Below, one piece after another: positions 1-8,872 of a stretch of 64,000 nt of DNA (the first letter of the stretch is position 1; each line of letters begins with the position of its first letter). Position numbers and translations under genes: made by a program. The stretch spans positions 62,001 through 126,000 of the forward strand of contig NZ_QYRN01000005.1 in the NCBI RefSeq assembly GCF_003583935.1, written 5' to 3'. The stretch comes from Aureimonas flava (GTDB taxonomy: Bacteria; Pseudomonadota; Alphaproteobacteria; Rhizobiales; Rhizobiaceae). The notes beneath the pieces were generated by a model. That model saw nothing but the letters and a program-made list of their open reading frames with translations, made no database searches and was not told the origin of the DNA.

Positions 1-595
1 GGTCGACGCCCGCGAAGGGCTCGTCCAGAAGCATGAAGGTCGGGCGCGAGGCGAGGGCGCGGGCGATCTCGCAGCGCCGCCGCTCGCCGCCCGACAGCGC
101 GGTGGACGGTTGCCGGCGAAGATGGGCGATGTGGAACTCCTCCAGGAGCGCGGTGAGCTGGCGCTCGCGCTCCGGCTTGGAAGGTTCGACCATCTCGAGC
201 ACGGCGCGGATGTTGTCCTCCACCGACAGGCCGCGAAAGATCGAGGCTTCCTGCGGCAGGTAGCCGATGCCGAGCCGCGCGCGCCGGTACATCGGGATGC
301 CGGTGATGTCGTGGCCGTCGAGCTCGATGCGGCCGCCGTCCACGGGCACGAGGCCCGTGATCATGTAGAAGCAGGTGGTCTTGCCCGCACCGTTGGGACC
401 CAGCAGCCCCACGGCCTCGCCCCGCCGCACCGCGACGTCGACGCTGTCCACCACGCGGCGGCCGCGATAGGTCTTGGTGATGCCACGCGCCACCAGCGTG
501 CCGGAGGACGGATGGGCGCGCGCGTCGGACTGCATGGCGCTTTCGCGGGGGTCCTGCGCGGGTCGCGGGGCGATGGGGTCGAGCGGTGTGTCCAC
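1..595 (-). CDS. lptB: LptB, LPS export ABC ATPase (3' part missing)
   Basis: Cytoplasmic ATPase of the LptB2FG transporter that extracts lipopolysaccharide from the inner membrane. The visible N-terminal two thirds carry Walker A (GPNGAGKTT), the Q-loop region ([13 protein letters not shown]), the ABC signature ([15 protein letters not shown]) and Walker B ([12 protein letters not shown]); the window edge removes the C-terminus. The GTG at 595 has a GGA six bases upstream. An in-frame ATG at 535 also fits but lacks a clear Shine-Dalgarno, so the start is uncertain. It lies 70 bases downstream of lptA and is probably co-transcribed with lptC-lptA. In rhizobia this gene is usually followed by rpoN, which would lie outside the window. 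Confidence 0.93.
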   Translation of the reverse strand, partial: MDTPLDPIAPRPAQDPRESAMQSDARAHPSSGTLVARGITKTYRGRRVVDSVDVAVRRGEAVGLLGPNGAGKTTCFYMITGLVPVDGGRIELDGHDITGIPMYRRARLGIGYLPQEASIFRGLSVEDNIRAVLEMVEPSKPERERQLTALLEEFHIAHLRRQPSTALSGGERRRCEIARALASRPTFMLLDEPFAGVD

Positions 596-665
596 GGAAC
601 GTCCAGGGTCGGGGCGGCCGGCGCCGGACCGGCCCGCCCGGAGAAACGGGGCGGGGGAAGGGGGC

Positions 666-1292
666 TCAGTTGGCGCCGGGCGCGCCGCCGGCACCGGGCG
701 AGAGCAGCATGCGCACCCGGCCGCCACCGCCCGAAGCCCCGCCGCAGTCGGTGCTCTGGAGCCGGGCGACGCCCGTGTCCATCTGGATGCGCAGGACGCA
801 GCCGGTCGCCACGTTCTTGCCCTGGCTGAGCACGACGTCGCCGGTGAGCAGGGCGACCTGCGTCTTCATGTCGAACTCGGCCTTGTTGGCCGTGGCGGTC
901 TGGTCGGCCGAGCGGATGGTCACCTTGCCGGTCGCCTCCAGGCGGCTGATGTCGCCCGAGCCGCCCGGCATGTTGGAGCGCTGGGCCGCCGGCTGGGCGC
1001 CGCCCTCCTGGTTGCGCACGTAGAAGACGAGGAGCTTCTCGGCGTTCATCGAGGTCTGGCCCTGGCGCACGCTGACGTCGCCCGAGAAGGTCGCCAGCGA
1101 CTTGGCGTCGTCGACGTCGAGCTGGTTCGATTCGATGGCCACGGGCTGGTCGCCCTGCACCTGAAGCCCGCCGAAGGAATTGCCGAACCCCTGCGACTGC
1201 TGCTGCGCCATGGCGGCGCCGGGCAGCGAGGCGGAAAGGGACAGGGCGCCGAGAACGGCCAGCACGGCGGGCATGCGATGGGTCGATGTCAT
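666..1292 (-). CDS. lptA: LptA, periplasmic LPS bridge protein (OstA domain)
   Basis: 208-residue periplasmic protein that links LptC to the outer-membrane LptD and forms the bridge LPS travels along. It has a Sec signal peptide with a probable AMA-QQ cleavage near residue 29, then an OstA/LptA beta-jellyroll domain (residues about 45-180, for example [20 protein letters not shown]). The tail is glycine-rich. The start is the ATG at 1292; its first bases overlap the lptC stop (ATGA), which indicates translational coupling. Length is normal for alphaproteobacterial LptA. Confidence 0.92.
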   Translation of the reverse strand: MTSTHRMPAVLAVLGALSLSASLPGAAMAQQQSQGFGNSFGGLQVQGDQPVAIESNQLDVDDAKSLATFSGDVSVRQGQTSMNAEKLLVFYVRNQEGGAQPAAQRSNMPGGSGDISRLEATGKVTIRSADQTATANKAEFDMKTQVALLTGDVVLSQGKNVATGCVLRIQMDTGVARLQSTDCGGASGGGGRVRMLLSPGAGGAPGAN

Positions 1293-1885
1293 TGTCCGGG
1301 CTCGCTCGTGGGGGCGCCGCCCCCGTTGGAAAGGGACTGCGGAAGAAGGGTCAGCTTGACGCGGTTGCCGAAGGACAGCGTCTTGCCGCCGTCCGAGATC
1401 GACACGTTGCCCGCCTCCAGGCGCTGGTCGGAGGTGGCGATCTCCACCGGGCCGGTGCCGGTCAGCGTGCCGCCCTCGAGCGCGACGTCGGCGCTCTGCA
1501 TGCGGATGCGGATGCCGCTGGTCGTGTCCACCGAGATCTGGTCGTAGAGGCGCAGCATGTTGGTGCGCGTGTCGAAGCGGCCTTTGGCCGCGACCAGCTC
1601 GGCCGTGGTGCCGGCGTCCACCGTGAGGTTGGCGCGCACGCCGTCCAGGTCGATGCTCGACCCGCCGAGCTCCTGGATCGCCCGGTCGGCGACCATGGAG
1701 AAGGGGCGGTCGTTGCCGTCGACGCCCGACATGCGCGGGTCGCGCATCACCAGGCGCCCGTCCTCGATCGAGGTGGAGGCGAAGGCGATGTCGGCGGGAA
1801 GGCTGCGCGCCAGCCAGATCGCCACCATGCCGGCGAGCACGATGGCGCTGGCCACCAGCGGCAGCCCGATCTTGAGCCAGCGCAC
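1289..1885 (-). CDS. lptC: LptC, inner-membrane LPS assembly protein
   Basis: Bitopic inner-membrane protein that receives LPS from LptFG and passes it to LptA. From the GTG at 1885 it is 198 residues: one membrane helix at about residues 5-25, then a periplasmic jellyroll. This GTG has no visible Shine-Dalgarno. The same frame stays open upstream and encodes a basic segment (HAFSRARAHSRRVRWLKIGL) that looks like the cytoplasmic extension of rhizobial LptC. No ATG, GTG or TTG lies in frame before the upstream stop, but an ATT at 2011-2009 sits eight bases after GGAG. The true protein may therefore be about 240 residues. It overlaps lptA by four bases. Confidence 0.88.
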   Translation of the reverse strand: MRWLKIGLPLVASAIVLAGMVAIWLARSLPADIAFASTSIEDGRLVMRDPRMSGVDGNDRPFSMVADRAIQELGGSSIDLDGVRANLTVDAGTTAELVAAKGRFDTRTNMLRLYDQISVDTTSGIRIRMQSADVALEGGTLTGTGPVEIATSDQRLEAGNVSISDGGKTLSFGNRVKLTLLPQSLSNGGGAPTSEPGQ

Positions 1886-2243
1886 GCGGCGCGAGTGGGC
1901 CCGCGCGCGGCTGAACGCGTGCGCCGGGCGCTCGGCGGCGCTGCCGAGGGCCAGATCGTCGCGGGTCGTGGTCGCCGCGTGCCTGCCCTGCCTGTTGGGT
2001 GCGTCGAGAATGCGGAAGGCTCCAGAACGAATCGAATGGGGAAACGCGGGATCGCCGCCGGACGGGGCGATCCGTGCATTTCCCTATGCGGGATATAGGG
2101 TTTTTACATGGTAAAACCACGGCGCGCGAGGGCCCGTCGCTCACACGCCCGCGCGTCGCCGGGCCGCGTCCCGGCGCCCGCTTGGCAAGCCGGCCCGGCC
2201 GGTCTATCGCTCGCTGCGAATGGAACGGCAGGGGCGAGGCGGC
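1886..2243. promoter_or_regulatory. Divergent lptC / sppA control region
   Basis: This stretch holds the promoters of lptC (minus) and sppA (plus), plus the possible 5' extension of lptC up to about 2011. On the minus strand TATATC at 2097-2092 is a good -10; the matching -35 (GTGGTT) is poor. Just upstream, 2099-2118 form an inverted repeat, GGTTTTTAC-ATG-GTAAAACC, over the -35/spacer, which could be an operator. No RNA gene was recognised. Confidence 0.4.
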
Positions 2244-3200
2244 ATGGACGCACAGGGGATCATCGACCGTCGGCGGCTGCGCCGCAAGCTGTCGTTCTGG
2301 CGCGTGGCGGCGATTCTGGTGCTCGCGGTGGCCGCCGTTCTGGCCGCGTTCGCCGCCGGATGGCGTCCGGGCGCCGGGCTCGGCCCCACCATCGCGCGTG
2401 TCGAGATCTCCGGCCTCATCACCGAGGACCGCGAGATGCTCGAGCTCCTGGACGACCTTGCCGAGGACGACGGCGTGAAGGCGGTGATCGTCAAGGTGAA
2501 CTCGCCGGGCGGCACCACCGTGGGCGGCGAGACGCTGTTCCACGCGGTGCGGCGCCTCGCCGAGGCCAAGCCGGTGGCCGCCGAGGTCGGCCAGCTCGCC
2601 GCCTCCGCCGGCTACATGGTCGCCATGGCCACCGACCGCGTGTTCGCGCACCATTCCTCGATCGTCGGCTCGATCGGCGTCCTGTTCCAGTATGTCGACG
2701 CCTCCGTGCTGCTCGGCCGCATCGGGGTGGACGTGGCGGCGGTGAAGTCCTCGCCGCTCAAGGCCGAGCCGTCGCCCTTCGACCCCGCGCCGCCGGAGGC
2801 GCGCGAGATGATCGGGCGGCTGGTCGACAGTTCCTATGCCTGGTTCAAGCGGCTGCTGGCCGAGCGGCGCGGCTTCTCGCCGGCGGAGACCGATGCGCTC
2901 GCCGACGGCTCGGTGTTTTCGGGCGAGCAGGGCCTCGACAACCGTCTGGTGGACGCCCTGGGCGGCGAGCGCGAGATCCGCCGCTGGCTGGAGCAGGAGC
3001 GCGGCGTGCCCGAGGGGCTGGAGATCGTCGAGCGCGAGCCCGCGCGCGAGGGACGCTGGGGCCTGTCGGGCGCCGCGCACGCCCTCGCGACCCGTCTTCT
3101 CGGCTTCGACCCGGCCGCGTCAGGCCTCGGCGGAGCGGTCGCGGGAGCGGCCGGTCACCTTGACGGGATGGTGTCGCTCTGGCAGCCTCCCGGCCCATGA
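2244..3200 (+). CDS. sppA: SppA, signal peptide peptidase (36K type, S49)
   Basis: Membrane-anchored serine protease that degrades signal peptides left in the membrane after secretion. It is 318 residues with an N-terminal membrane anchor (about 20-40). The Ser-Lys dyad of the S49 family is present: Ser about 121 in GQLAASAGYM and Lys about 173 in KSSPLKAEP. The oxyanion segment is VNSPGGTT. The ATG at 2244 is preferred over the one at 2220 because GAGG lies four bases upstream. Length matches the short, single-domain SppA. The next gene, ihfB, is on the same strand after a 111-base gap. Confidence 0.92.
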   Translation: MDAQGIIDRRRLRRKLSFWRVAAILVLAVAAVLAAFAAGWRPGAGLGPTIARVEISGLITEDREMLELLDDLAEDDGVKAVIVKVNSPGGTTVGGETLFHAVRRLAEAKPVAAEVGQLAASAGYMVAMATDRVFAHHSSIVGSIGVLFQYVDASVLLGRIGVDVAAVKSSPLKAEPSPFDPAPPEAREMIGRLVDSSYAWFKRLLAERRGFSPAETDALADGSVFSGEQGLDNRLVDALGGEREIRRWLEQERGVPEGLEIVEREPAREGRWGLSGAAHALATRLLGFDPAASGLGGAVAGAAGHLDGMVSLWQPPGP

Positions 3201-3311
3201 CAAGGCGCGGCATATCTGCGCCATCCAGTTGAAATTGCAGGCGTTTTGGACCCGCATCGAGGGTGTGGCGGGTTCGGTGCCCTTCCAGGTTGCGCTTCGG
3301 GGAAACGTATC

Positions 3312-3593
3312 GTGATCAAGTCCGAGCTCGTGCAGATCATCGCCGGCCGCAACCCGCATCTCTACCAGCGGGACGTCGAGACCATCGTCAACGCGATCTT
3401 CGACGAGATCACCCAGGCGTTGTGCGAGGGAAACCGGGTCGAGCTGCGCGGCTTCGGCGCCTTCTCGGTCAAGAACCGTCCGCCGCGCGCCGGCCGCAAC
3501 CCGCGCACCGGCGAGGCGGTCGAGGTGGAGGAGAAGTGGGTGCCCTTCTTCAAGACCGGCAAGGAACTGCGCGAGCGGCTGAACGACGCCTGA
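3312..3593 (+). CDS. ihfB: IHF beta subunit
   Basis: DNA-bending nucleoid protein subunit; heterodimer with IhfA, active in transcription, replication and recombination. It is 93 residues and starts at GTG 3312 ([11 protein letters not shown]) with GGGGA eight bases upstream. The DNA-intercalating beta-arm motif [10 protein letters not shown] and the following [14 protein letters not shown] helix are intact. sppA-ihfB-lapA is a common order in rhizobia. The IhfA partner is not in this window. Confidence 0.95.
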   Translation: MIKSELVQIIAGRNPHLYQRDVETIVNAIFDEITQALCEGNRVELRGFGAFSVKNRPPRAGRNPRTGEAVEVEEKWVPFFKTGKELRERLNDA

Positions 3594-3744
3594 GCCGTCG
3601 CTCCGGGCCGGCCGGGAGCGGCCGCGAGGCACGGATCGCCGATTGACGCGGGCCGCGCCCTCCATACCTAGTTCCGAAGCCTGGGAATCAGGCGTCCGGC
3701 CGGGCGGCTTCCGTGCCTCCCGCGCCCCTCAAGACGGACGGACC

Positions 3745-4143
3745 ATGATCTCGAAGATCCTCACCCTCCTCGTGCTCGGGCCGCTGGCGATCCTGCTCGT
3801 GGTCTTCTGCGTCGCCAACCGGGCGCCCGTGCCCGTGTCGCTCGACCCGATCGGCACCATTCCGCAGTTCGTCTACCAGGTGCCGCTCTTCGTGCTGCTG
3901 ACCGGGGCGGTGATCCTGGGCCTGCTGCTCGGCGGCCTCGGAACCTGGGTCACCCAGCGCCACTACCGTGCCCGGGCGGCGCGGCGCGGCAACGAGGTGG
4001 AGAACTTGCGCCACGAGGTGGAGGTCTCGCACGAGCGCCTACGCCGCCTGCGCGAGGAGCAGGCCCGCGCCGCCTCGGCCGGGCCCGCGCTCGCCGCGCC
4101 CGGCGAGGCGCGGCCGGCGCTGTCCGGTCCGGCCGCCGCCTGA
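3745..4143 (+). CDS. LapA-domain (DUF1049) membrane protein
   Basis: 132-residue inner-membrane protein with two helices (about 5-25 and 45-68) linked by a short periplasmic loop, then a charged cytoplasmic coiled-coil (about 75-115) and an Ala/Pro tail. This is the layout of LapA/YciS, which in E. coli works with LapB in controlling LpxC and LPS synthesis; that role is not proved for rhizobial homologues, and no lapB is present here. It starts at ATG 3745. A possible -35 (TTGACG, 3643) lies upstream, but the -10 is unclear. It ends head-on against the CoxG-like gene. Confidence 0.8.
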   Translation: MISKILTLLVLGPLAILLVVFCVANRAPVPVSLDPIGTIPQFVYQVPLFVLLTGAVILGLLLGGLGTWVTQRHYRARAARRGNEVENLRHEVEVSHERLRRLREEQARAASAGPALAAPGEARPALSGPAAA

Positions 4144-4144
4144 T

Positions 4145-4618
4145 TCAGGCGTCCTGCGCCGCCTCGGCGGCAAGGGGCTCGCCGCCGACGCGGGCGGCCA
4201 GGTTGTCGAAGAACTGGCCGGCCAGCTTCCTGGCCGAGCCGTCCACCAGCCGGCCGCCGAGCTGGGCGATCTTGCCGCCGACCTGCGCGTCCACCGTGTA
4301 GGTGAGCACCGTCTCCGCGCCTTCGTCGGCCAGATGCACGTCGGCGCCGCCCGAGGCGAAACCGGCGATGCCGCCCTTGCCCTCGCCGACGATCGAGTAG
4401 CTCACCGGCGGCACGATGTTCTCGAGGCGCACCTGGCCCGTGAAGGTCGCCTTCACCGGTCCGACCTTGGCCACCACCGTGGCCGCCATCTCGTTGTCGC
4501 CCGTGACCTCCAGCGCCTGGCAGCCGGGAATGCACGCCTTGAGAACCGCCGGGTCGTTGAGCATCGCCCAGACCGTCTCGCGCGGCGCGGGCAGGCGGTA
4601 TTCGCCCTTCAGATCCAT
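4145..4618 (-). CDS. CoxG-like SRPBCC-domain protein
   Basis: 157-residue START/SRPBCC-fold protein of the CoxG (CO dehydrogenase subunit G-like) family. Family features seen are the N-terminal MDLKGEYRLPAPRETVWAMLNDP, the CIPGC motif and the GKIAQLGGRLVDGSARKLA stretch near the C-terminus. In carboxydotrophs CoxG helps anchor CO dehydrogenase to the membrane, but no cox genes are nearby, so the role here is unknown. It starts at ATG 4618 with a purine-rich leader and is a single gene facing lapA. Confidence 0.82.
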   Translation of the reverse strand: MDLKGEYRLPAPRETVWAMLNDPAVLKACIPGCQALEVTGDNEMAATVVAKVGPVKATFTGQVRLENIVPPVSYSIVGEGKGGIAGFASGGADVHLADEGAETVLTYTVDAQVGGKIAQLGGRLVDGSARKLAGQFFDNLAARVGGEPLAAEAAQDA

Positions 4619-4698
4619 GTCCTGTCCTCCCTCTCGGCCCGGGGGCCGGCAGGCGGGAAGAATGGTCCGCGCCGCGCGCTTTGCCAAGCCGGTGCGGT

Positions 4699-4727
4699 TT
4701 GCCGGATGCCCCTGCGATACGCTATGA
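4699..4727 (+). promoter_or_regulatory. Possible promoter, start site almost at the ATG
   Basis: TTGCCG (4699-4704), 17 bases, CTATGA (4722-4727). Transcription would begin near 4734, so the message for the gene starting at 4736 would be leaderless or nearly so. This agrees with the lack of a Shine-Dalgarno. Confidence 0.4.
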
Positions 4728-4735
4728 GCCGCGGC

Positions 4736-5872
4736 ATGAGGAACCACAGATCCAAGGGGCCGTCCAAGGGTTCGGGCAGGCCCGCCCGGCACGAGCGCCC
4801 GCAGCCGGGTCCCGGCGCGCCCGCCGGCGCGAAGGCGCGGCCGCCGACCCCCGCGAACCCGCCGGCGCCCGAAACGCCGCCCGCCCGGCGCGACAGCGTC
4901 GAGGAGATCGCGCGCGAGAACCGGCGCGACCGGCCGCCGGTGGAATGGCCGCAAGGGGCGCGCCCCGGCTTCCGCGCGCCGGTGATCCTCGAGGTCGAGC
5001 CCGGCGCCGACTACGCGCTCCTCGACTCGGGCGACGGCGAGAAGCTGGAGCGATACGGCCCGCTCTCGATCCGCCGCCCGGAGAACCAGGCGATCTGGCC
5101 GCGCCGCCTGCCGGCCGCGCTCTGGGAGGGCGCCGACGCCGTGTTCACCGGCGACACGGACGAGGAGGGCACCGGCCGTTGGCGCTTCCCCCGCGAGCCC
5201 CTCGGCGAGACCTGGCCGATGCGCCAGGACGGGCTGCCCTATCTCGGCCGCTTCACCTCGTTCCGCCACGTCGGCGTGTTTCCCGAGCAGGCCGTCCACT
5301 GGCGCTTCATGACCGACGCGATCAGCCGCGAGCTGGCCAATTCGGGGCGTCCGGTGCGCGTGCTCAACCTGTTCGGCTACACCGGCCTCGCCTCGCTCCT
5401 GGCGGCGCGCGCCGGCGCCGAGGTGACGCATGTCGACGCCTCCAAGCGGGCCATCGGCTGGGCGCGCGAGAACGCCGAGCTGGCGGGCCTTTCGGACAGG
5501 CCGATCCGCTGGATCTGCGAGGACGCCGTGCGCTACGCCGAGCGCGAGGCACGGCGCGGCTCGGCCTACGAGATCGTGCTGCTGGACCCGCCGAAGTTCG
5601 GCCGCGGCCCCAAGGGCGAGGTCTGGCAGCTCTTCGAGGACTTGCCCCACCTCCTGGTGCTGATGCGCCGGCTCCTGTCGGACCGCCCGCTGGCCCTGGT
5701 GCTCACCGCCTATTCCATCCGCTCCTCGTTCTATTCGCTCTCCGCCCTGATGGGCGAGGCGATGCGCGGGCTGGGCGGCACGGTGGAATCGGGCGAACTC
5801 GTCATCAGGGAGGAGGGCGCCGACGCCCGCCTCCTGTCCACCTCGCTCTTTTCCAGATGGGTGTCCGCTTGA
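4736..5872 (+). CDS. Class I SAM-dependent rRNA methyltransferase (RlmI/RlmK-like)
   Basis: 378 residues. A long basic, Pro/Ala-rich low-complexity N-terminus (about 1-75) precedes a COG1092-type methyltransferase. The SAM-binding motif I is [19 protein letters not shown], followed by the acidic VTHVDAS and the catalytic-site motif [16 protein letters not shown]. RlmI relatives methylate 23S rRNA cytosines, but the exact target cannot be read. Three in-frame ATGs are possible (4706, 4724, 4736). 4736 is chosen because the likely transcription start is at about 4734. It overlaps the next RNA methyltransferase gene by 16 bases. Confidence 0.8.
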   Translation: MRNHRSKGPSKGSGRPARHERPQPGPGAPAGAKARPPTPANPPAPETPPARRDSVEEIARENRRDRPPVEWPQGARPGFRAPVILEVEPGADYALLDSGDGEKLERYGPLSIRRPENQAIWPRRLPAALWEGADAVFTGDTDEEGTGRWRFPREPLGETWPMRQDGLPYLGRFTSFRHVGVFPEQAVHWRFMTDAISRELANSGRPVRVLNLFGYTGLASLLAARAGAEVTHVDASKRAIGWARENAELAGLSDRPIRWICEDAVRYAEREARRGSAYEIVLLDPPKFGRGPKGEVWQLFEDLPHLLVLMRRLLSDRPLALVLTAYSIRSSFYSLSALMGEAMRGLGGTVESGELVIREEGADARLLSTSLFSRWVSA

Positions 5873-6723
5873 CCGACCGCGAAGCCCCCCGCCGCCCGGC
5901 CACCGTCGCTCCCGGCCGCGTGAAGGAGGTGACCAGCGTCTCCAACCCGATCGTCAAGGACATCCGCAACCTCGCGCTCAAGAAGCATCGCGAGGAGACC
6001 GGGCTGTTCCTGGCCGAAGGGCTGAAGCTCGTGATCGACGCGCTGGACGCCGGCTGGACCATCGACACGCTTGTCGCCGCCAGGACCCAGCTCCATTCCG
6101 ACCTCCTCTCCAAGACCGCCGCGCGCACCGTGGCGGCCGGGGCGGACGTCCTGGAGGCGAGCGACAAGGTGCTGGCGGCCATCTCGCGCCGCGACAATCC
6201 GCAGAGCGCCATCGGCGTGTTCCGGCAGCGGACGCAGCGCCTCGATCGGATCGATCTCGGTCGCGACGGGCTCCTGGTCGTGCTCGACCGGGTGCGCGAT
6301 CCCGGCAATCTAGGCACCATTCTGCGCACCGCCGACGCGGCGGGCGCCCGGGGCGTGGTGCTGGTGGGAGAGAGCGTCGACCCGTTCTCGCTGGAGGCGG
6401 TGCGCGCAACGATGGGCTCGATCTTCGCCATGCCTGTGGCGCGGGTCGACGAGGCCGGTTTCCTCGCCTTCCGCAAGGGGTTCTCCGGGCTGGTGGTGGG
6501 CACGCACATGCGCGGCGAGACCGACTTCCGAAAGCCCGCCTACGGTGCCGGGCCGACGCTGCTGCTGATGGGCAACGAGCAGGCCGGGCTGACGGACGCG
6601 CTGGCGGGGGCCTGCGATACGCTGGTGCGCATTCCCCAGGTCGGGCGGGCCGACAGCCTGAACCTCGCCGTCGCCACCGGGCTGATGATCTTCGAGGCGC
6701 GGCGCGGGAGCCTGGTTCTGTGA
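5857..6723 (+). CDS. TrmH/SpoU-family RNA 2'-O-methyltransferase
   Basis: 288-residue SPOUT enzyme. The N-terminal substrate-binding part ([17 protein letters not shown]) is followed by the three SpoU motifs: [28 protein letters not shown] and [18 protein letters not shown], which form the knotted SAM site. The probable target is a ribose in rRNA or tRNA. The ATG at 5857 overlaps the preceding gene; a TTG at 5869 in a TTGA overlap is the alternative. Its stop overlaps the lspA start (GTGA), so the two methyltransferases and lspA look like one transcription unit. Confidence 0.88.
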   Translation: MGVRLTDREAPRRPATVAPGRVKEVTSVSNPIVKDIRNLALKKHREETGLFLAEGLKLVIDALDAGWTIDTLVAARTQLHSDLLSKTAARTVAAGADVLEASDKVLAAISRRDNPQSAIGVFRQRTQRLDRIDLGRDGLLVVLDRVRDPGNLGTILRTADAAGARGVVLVGESVDPFSLEAVRATMGSIFAMPVARVDEAGFLAFRKGFSGLVVGTHMRGETDFRKPAYGAGPTLLLMGNEQAGLTDALAGACDTLVRIPQVGRADSLNLAVATGLMIFEARRGSLVL

Positions 6724-7220
6724 AGGCCCGTCTCCTCTCCGCCCTGTCCGTGGTCGCCGTGGCCGTGGGGCTCGATCAGGCGATCAAGCATCTGGTGGTC
6801 GCCACGATGGGGCTGGGCGAAGCGATCGAGCTCCTGCCGTTCCTGGCCCTGTTCCACGCCCGCAACGAGGGCATCGCCTTCTCCATGCTGGACGGGTTCC
6901 ACGGGCTGGGCCTTGCCGCGATCTCGCTGGTGGTGCTCGGCTTCATCGGCTGGCTCTGGTGGAACACGCCGGCCGACCGCCGGCTCACCCAGTTCGGCTT
7001 CGCGATCATCGTGGGCGGGGCGATCGGCAACCTGATCGATCGCGTCACGCTCGGCTATGTCGTGGACTACGTCCTGTTCCACACGCCGGTCTGGAGCTTC
7101 GCGGTGTTCAACCTAGCCGACGCCTTCATCTCGGTGGGCGCGGCGCTGATCCTGCTCGACGAGTTCGTGCTGCACAGGAAGAAGCGACGGGCCGACGGAC
7201 GGGAGCCTGCGGACGGTTGA
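6720..7220 (+). CDS. lspA: LspA, lipoprotein signal peptidase (signal peptidase II)
   Basis: 166-residue inner-membrane aspartyl protease that removes prolipoprotein signal peptides after Lgt has lipidated the cysteine. Four hydrophobic segments are visible. The catalytic aspartates are Asp116 (GYVVDY) and Asp134 (FNLADAFI), spaced as in E. coli Asp123/Asp141. GNLIDR is also conserved. It starts at GTG 6720, overlapping the previous stop. The apolipoprotein acyltransferase lnt, the next enzyme of lipoprotein maturation, lies at 30642. Confidence 0.95.
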   Translation: MKARLLSALSVVAVAVGLDQAIKHLVVATMGLGEAIELLPFLALFHARNEGIAFSMLDGFHGLGLAAISLVVLGFIGWLWWNTPADRRLTQFGFAIIVGGAIGNLIDRVTLGYVVDYVLFHTPVWSFAVFNLADAFISVGAALILLDEFVLHRKKRRADGREPADG

Positions 7221-7361
7221 CGCGTTCGTGAAAGGGGCGGAAACAGGAGCCGGACGGTCCCGGCGGATCGGGGCGGCGACACGTCCGCTCGTCACGAAAC
7301 CGTCGCCCCCGTCCGCTAATCGGATGGCGCCGAGCCGTTTCGATCGTCCGCAGGAGACGCC

Positions 7362-8282
7362 ATGCTGGGATTTGCCGCCACCGTGAGCCCGCGCACCGCC
7401 CGAACGGGCGAGCCCCTGGCCAAGCGCGTGCTGTCGCTCATCCCGTCCGCTCCGCGCGGCTTCGCGGCGCCCCTGGATCCGCGCGCGCCGGTTCTCGGGC
7501 GGCTCGGGGGGCTGGAGGTGCGCCTGGCGCGCACCCGGGCGGAGATCCGCGCGGCGCAGGAGCTGCGCTTCCGCGTCTTCTACGAGGAGATGGCCGCCAA
7601 GCCCTCGCCGCTCCAGAAGATGACCCGGCGCGACGCCGACGGCTTCGACCGCTTCTGCGACCATCTCCTGGTGTTCGACCGCGCCAGGGCGGGTGAGGGC
7701 GCGGACCAGATCGTGGGCACCTATCGTCTGCTGCGCCAGAGCGCGGCGGGGCGCTCGCCGGGTTTCTACACGGCCGGCGAGTTCGAGATCGACCGGCTGG
7801 TGGCGCGCCACCCCGGCCTGCGGTTCCTGGAGCTCGGTCGCTCCTGCGTCCTGCCGGACTATCGCGGCAAGCGGACGGTGGAACTCCTGTGGCAGGGCAT
7901 CTGGGCCTATGTCCTCCGCCACCGGATCGACGTTCTCTTCGGCTGCGCCTCGCTCGCCGGGACCGACCCCTCGAAGCTGTCCGACGCGCTGGCGCTGATG
8001 CGCGACAGCGCCCCGGCGCCCGCCGAGTGGCGCGTGCGGGCGGTGGCCGGGCGGCGCACGACGCTGGCTCCCGGCGTGGTCTGCGCCGATCCCAAGCGCG
8101 CGCTCGGCGCGCTGCCGCCGCTCCTGAAGGGCTACCTGCGGATCGGCGGCTATGTCGGCGAGGACGCGGTGGTGGACCACCAGTTCGGCACCACCGACGT
8201 GCTCGTGGTGCTGCCCGTTTCTCGCATCAACCCGCGCTATGTCAGCCACTACGGGGCCGACGCCGGACGCTTCGCCGCCTGA
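7362..8282 (+). CDS. olsB: OlsB, ornithine lipid N-acyltransferase
   Basis: 306-residue GNAT-fold enzyme that transfers a 3-hydroxyacyl group from ACP to the alpha-amino group of ornithine, giving lyso-ornithine lipid, the first step of the phosphate-free membrane lipid pathway. Family signatures are LRFRVFYEEM, DRFCDHLLVFD, FEIDRLVARHPGLRFLELGR and GCASLAGTDP. The first 40 residues are variable. It starts at ATG 7362 behind AGGAGAC. The likely second-step enzyme (OlsA) is encoded at 25428-26285. Confidence 0.9.
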   Translation: MLGFAATVSPRTARTGEPLAKRVLSLIPSAPRGFAAPLDPRAPVLGRLGGLEVRLARTRAEIRAAQELRFRVFYEEMAAKPSPLQKMTRRDADGFDRFCDHLLVFDRARAGEGADQIVGTYRLLRQSAAGRSPGFYTAGEFEIDRLVARHPGLRFLELGRSCVLPDYRGKRTVELLWQGIWAYVLRHRIDVLFGCASLAGTDPSKLSDALALMRDSAPAPAEWRVRAVAGRRTTLAPGVVCADPKRALGALPPLLKGYLRIGGYVGEDAVVDHQFGTTDVLVVLPVSRINPRYVSHYGADAGRFAA

Positions 8283-8301
8283 GGCCGTCGTCCCGCGAGG
8301 C

Positions 8302-8322
8302 GGCCGGGAGGGGCTCCCGGCC
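8302..8322. terminator. Hairpin between convergent genes
   Basis: GGCCGGGAG-GGG-CTCCCGGCC, a perfect 9-bp stem placed between the olsB stop and the facing small gene. There is no U-tract, so termination is inferred from its position only. Confidence 0.45.
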
Positions 8323-8334
8323 AGCCGGGCCGCT

Positions 8335-8649
8335 TCAGTGGTCCACGCGCACCACGGAGCGCGTGCGCAGGTCCACCAGGACCGGGCGCCCGTCGAAGTA
8401 GAAGTAGCCGTAGTCCTGGTCGCCCTCGACGCGCGACAGGTCCACCGCCTGCGGCACCGAGGCGCCGAGCGTGGGCGCCGCGCGGAGCGACGCGTCCGCC
8501 TGCGGATGGTCCACCGCGTACTGGTAGACGTTCACGCGCTCCTGCGCGCTCTGCGCCGCCGCCGTGCCCGCCACGCCTGCCAGAAGCAGCGCCACGAGCG
8601 CCACGCCGCCATTCCTGCCGATCCGCGCCATTCTGCTGATCACCGTCAT
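8335..8649 (-). CDS. Secreted DUF1236-like small protein
   Basis: 104 residues: a signal peptide (about 1-33, cleavage near TAAAQ-SA), a short middle part, then a C-terminal module YGYFYFDGRPVLVDLRTRSVVRVDH. That module resembles the end of DUF1236 proteins common in Hyphomicrobiales, whose function is unknown. The expected location is the periplasm. The start at ATG 8649 has AGGAAA a few bases upstream; the longer frame to 8739 lacks such support. It is divergent from mutS across 223 bases and convergent with olsB. Confidence 0.72.
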   Translation of the reverse strand: MTVISRMARIGRNGGVALVALLLAGVAGTAAAQSAQERVNVYQYAVDHPQADASLRAAPTLGASVPQAVDLSRVEGDQDYGYFYFDGRPVLVDLRTRSVVRVDH

Positions 8650-8837
8650 CGCCTTTCCTCGCGCCCGCGGATGGGATCGCCGCGGTTCGAGCAAACATCG
8701 CCTTCGCCGTCCCCTGTCAGCCGTCGTCGACGGAATCATGGACGGTCTCGAAGGTCAGTCTCACATGCGGACATTGAATGCCGGATGAACGGTCGGCGTT
8801 CCATGGCGAATCCTGGGGACGGCAACAGGCCGGGCGC

Positions 8838-8866
8838 TTCCGCCGGGCGCCGCGCGCCGCTATCCA
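8838..8866 (+). promoter_or_regulatory. Possible mutS promoter
   Basis: TTCCGC (8838), 17 bases, TATCCA (8861-8866). The start codon follows six bases after the -10, so this too would give a leaderless message. The -35 match is modest. Confidence 0.3.
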
Positions 8867-8872
8867 TGCCCC

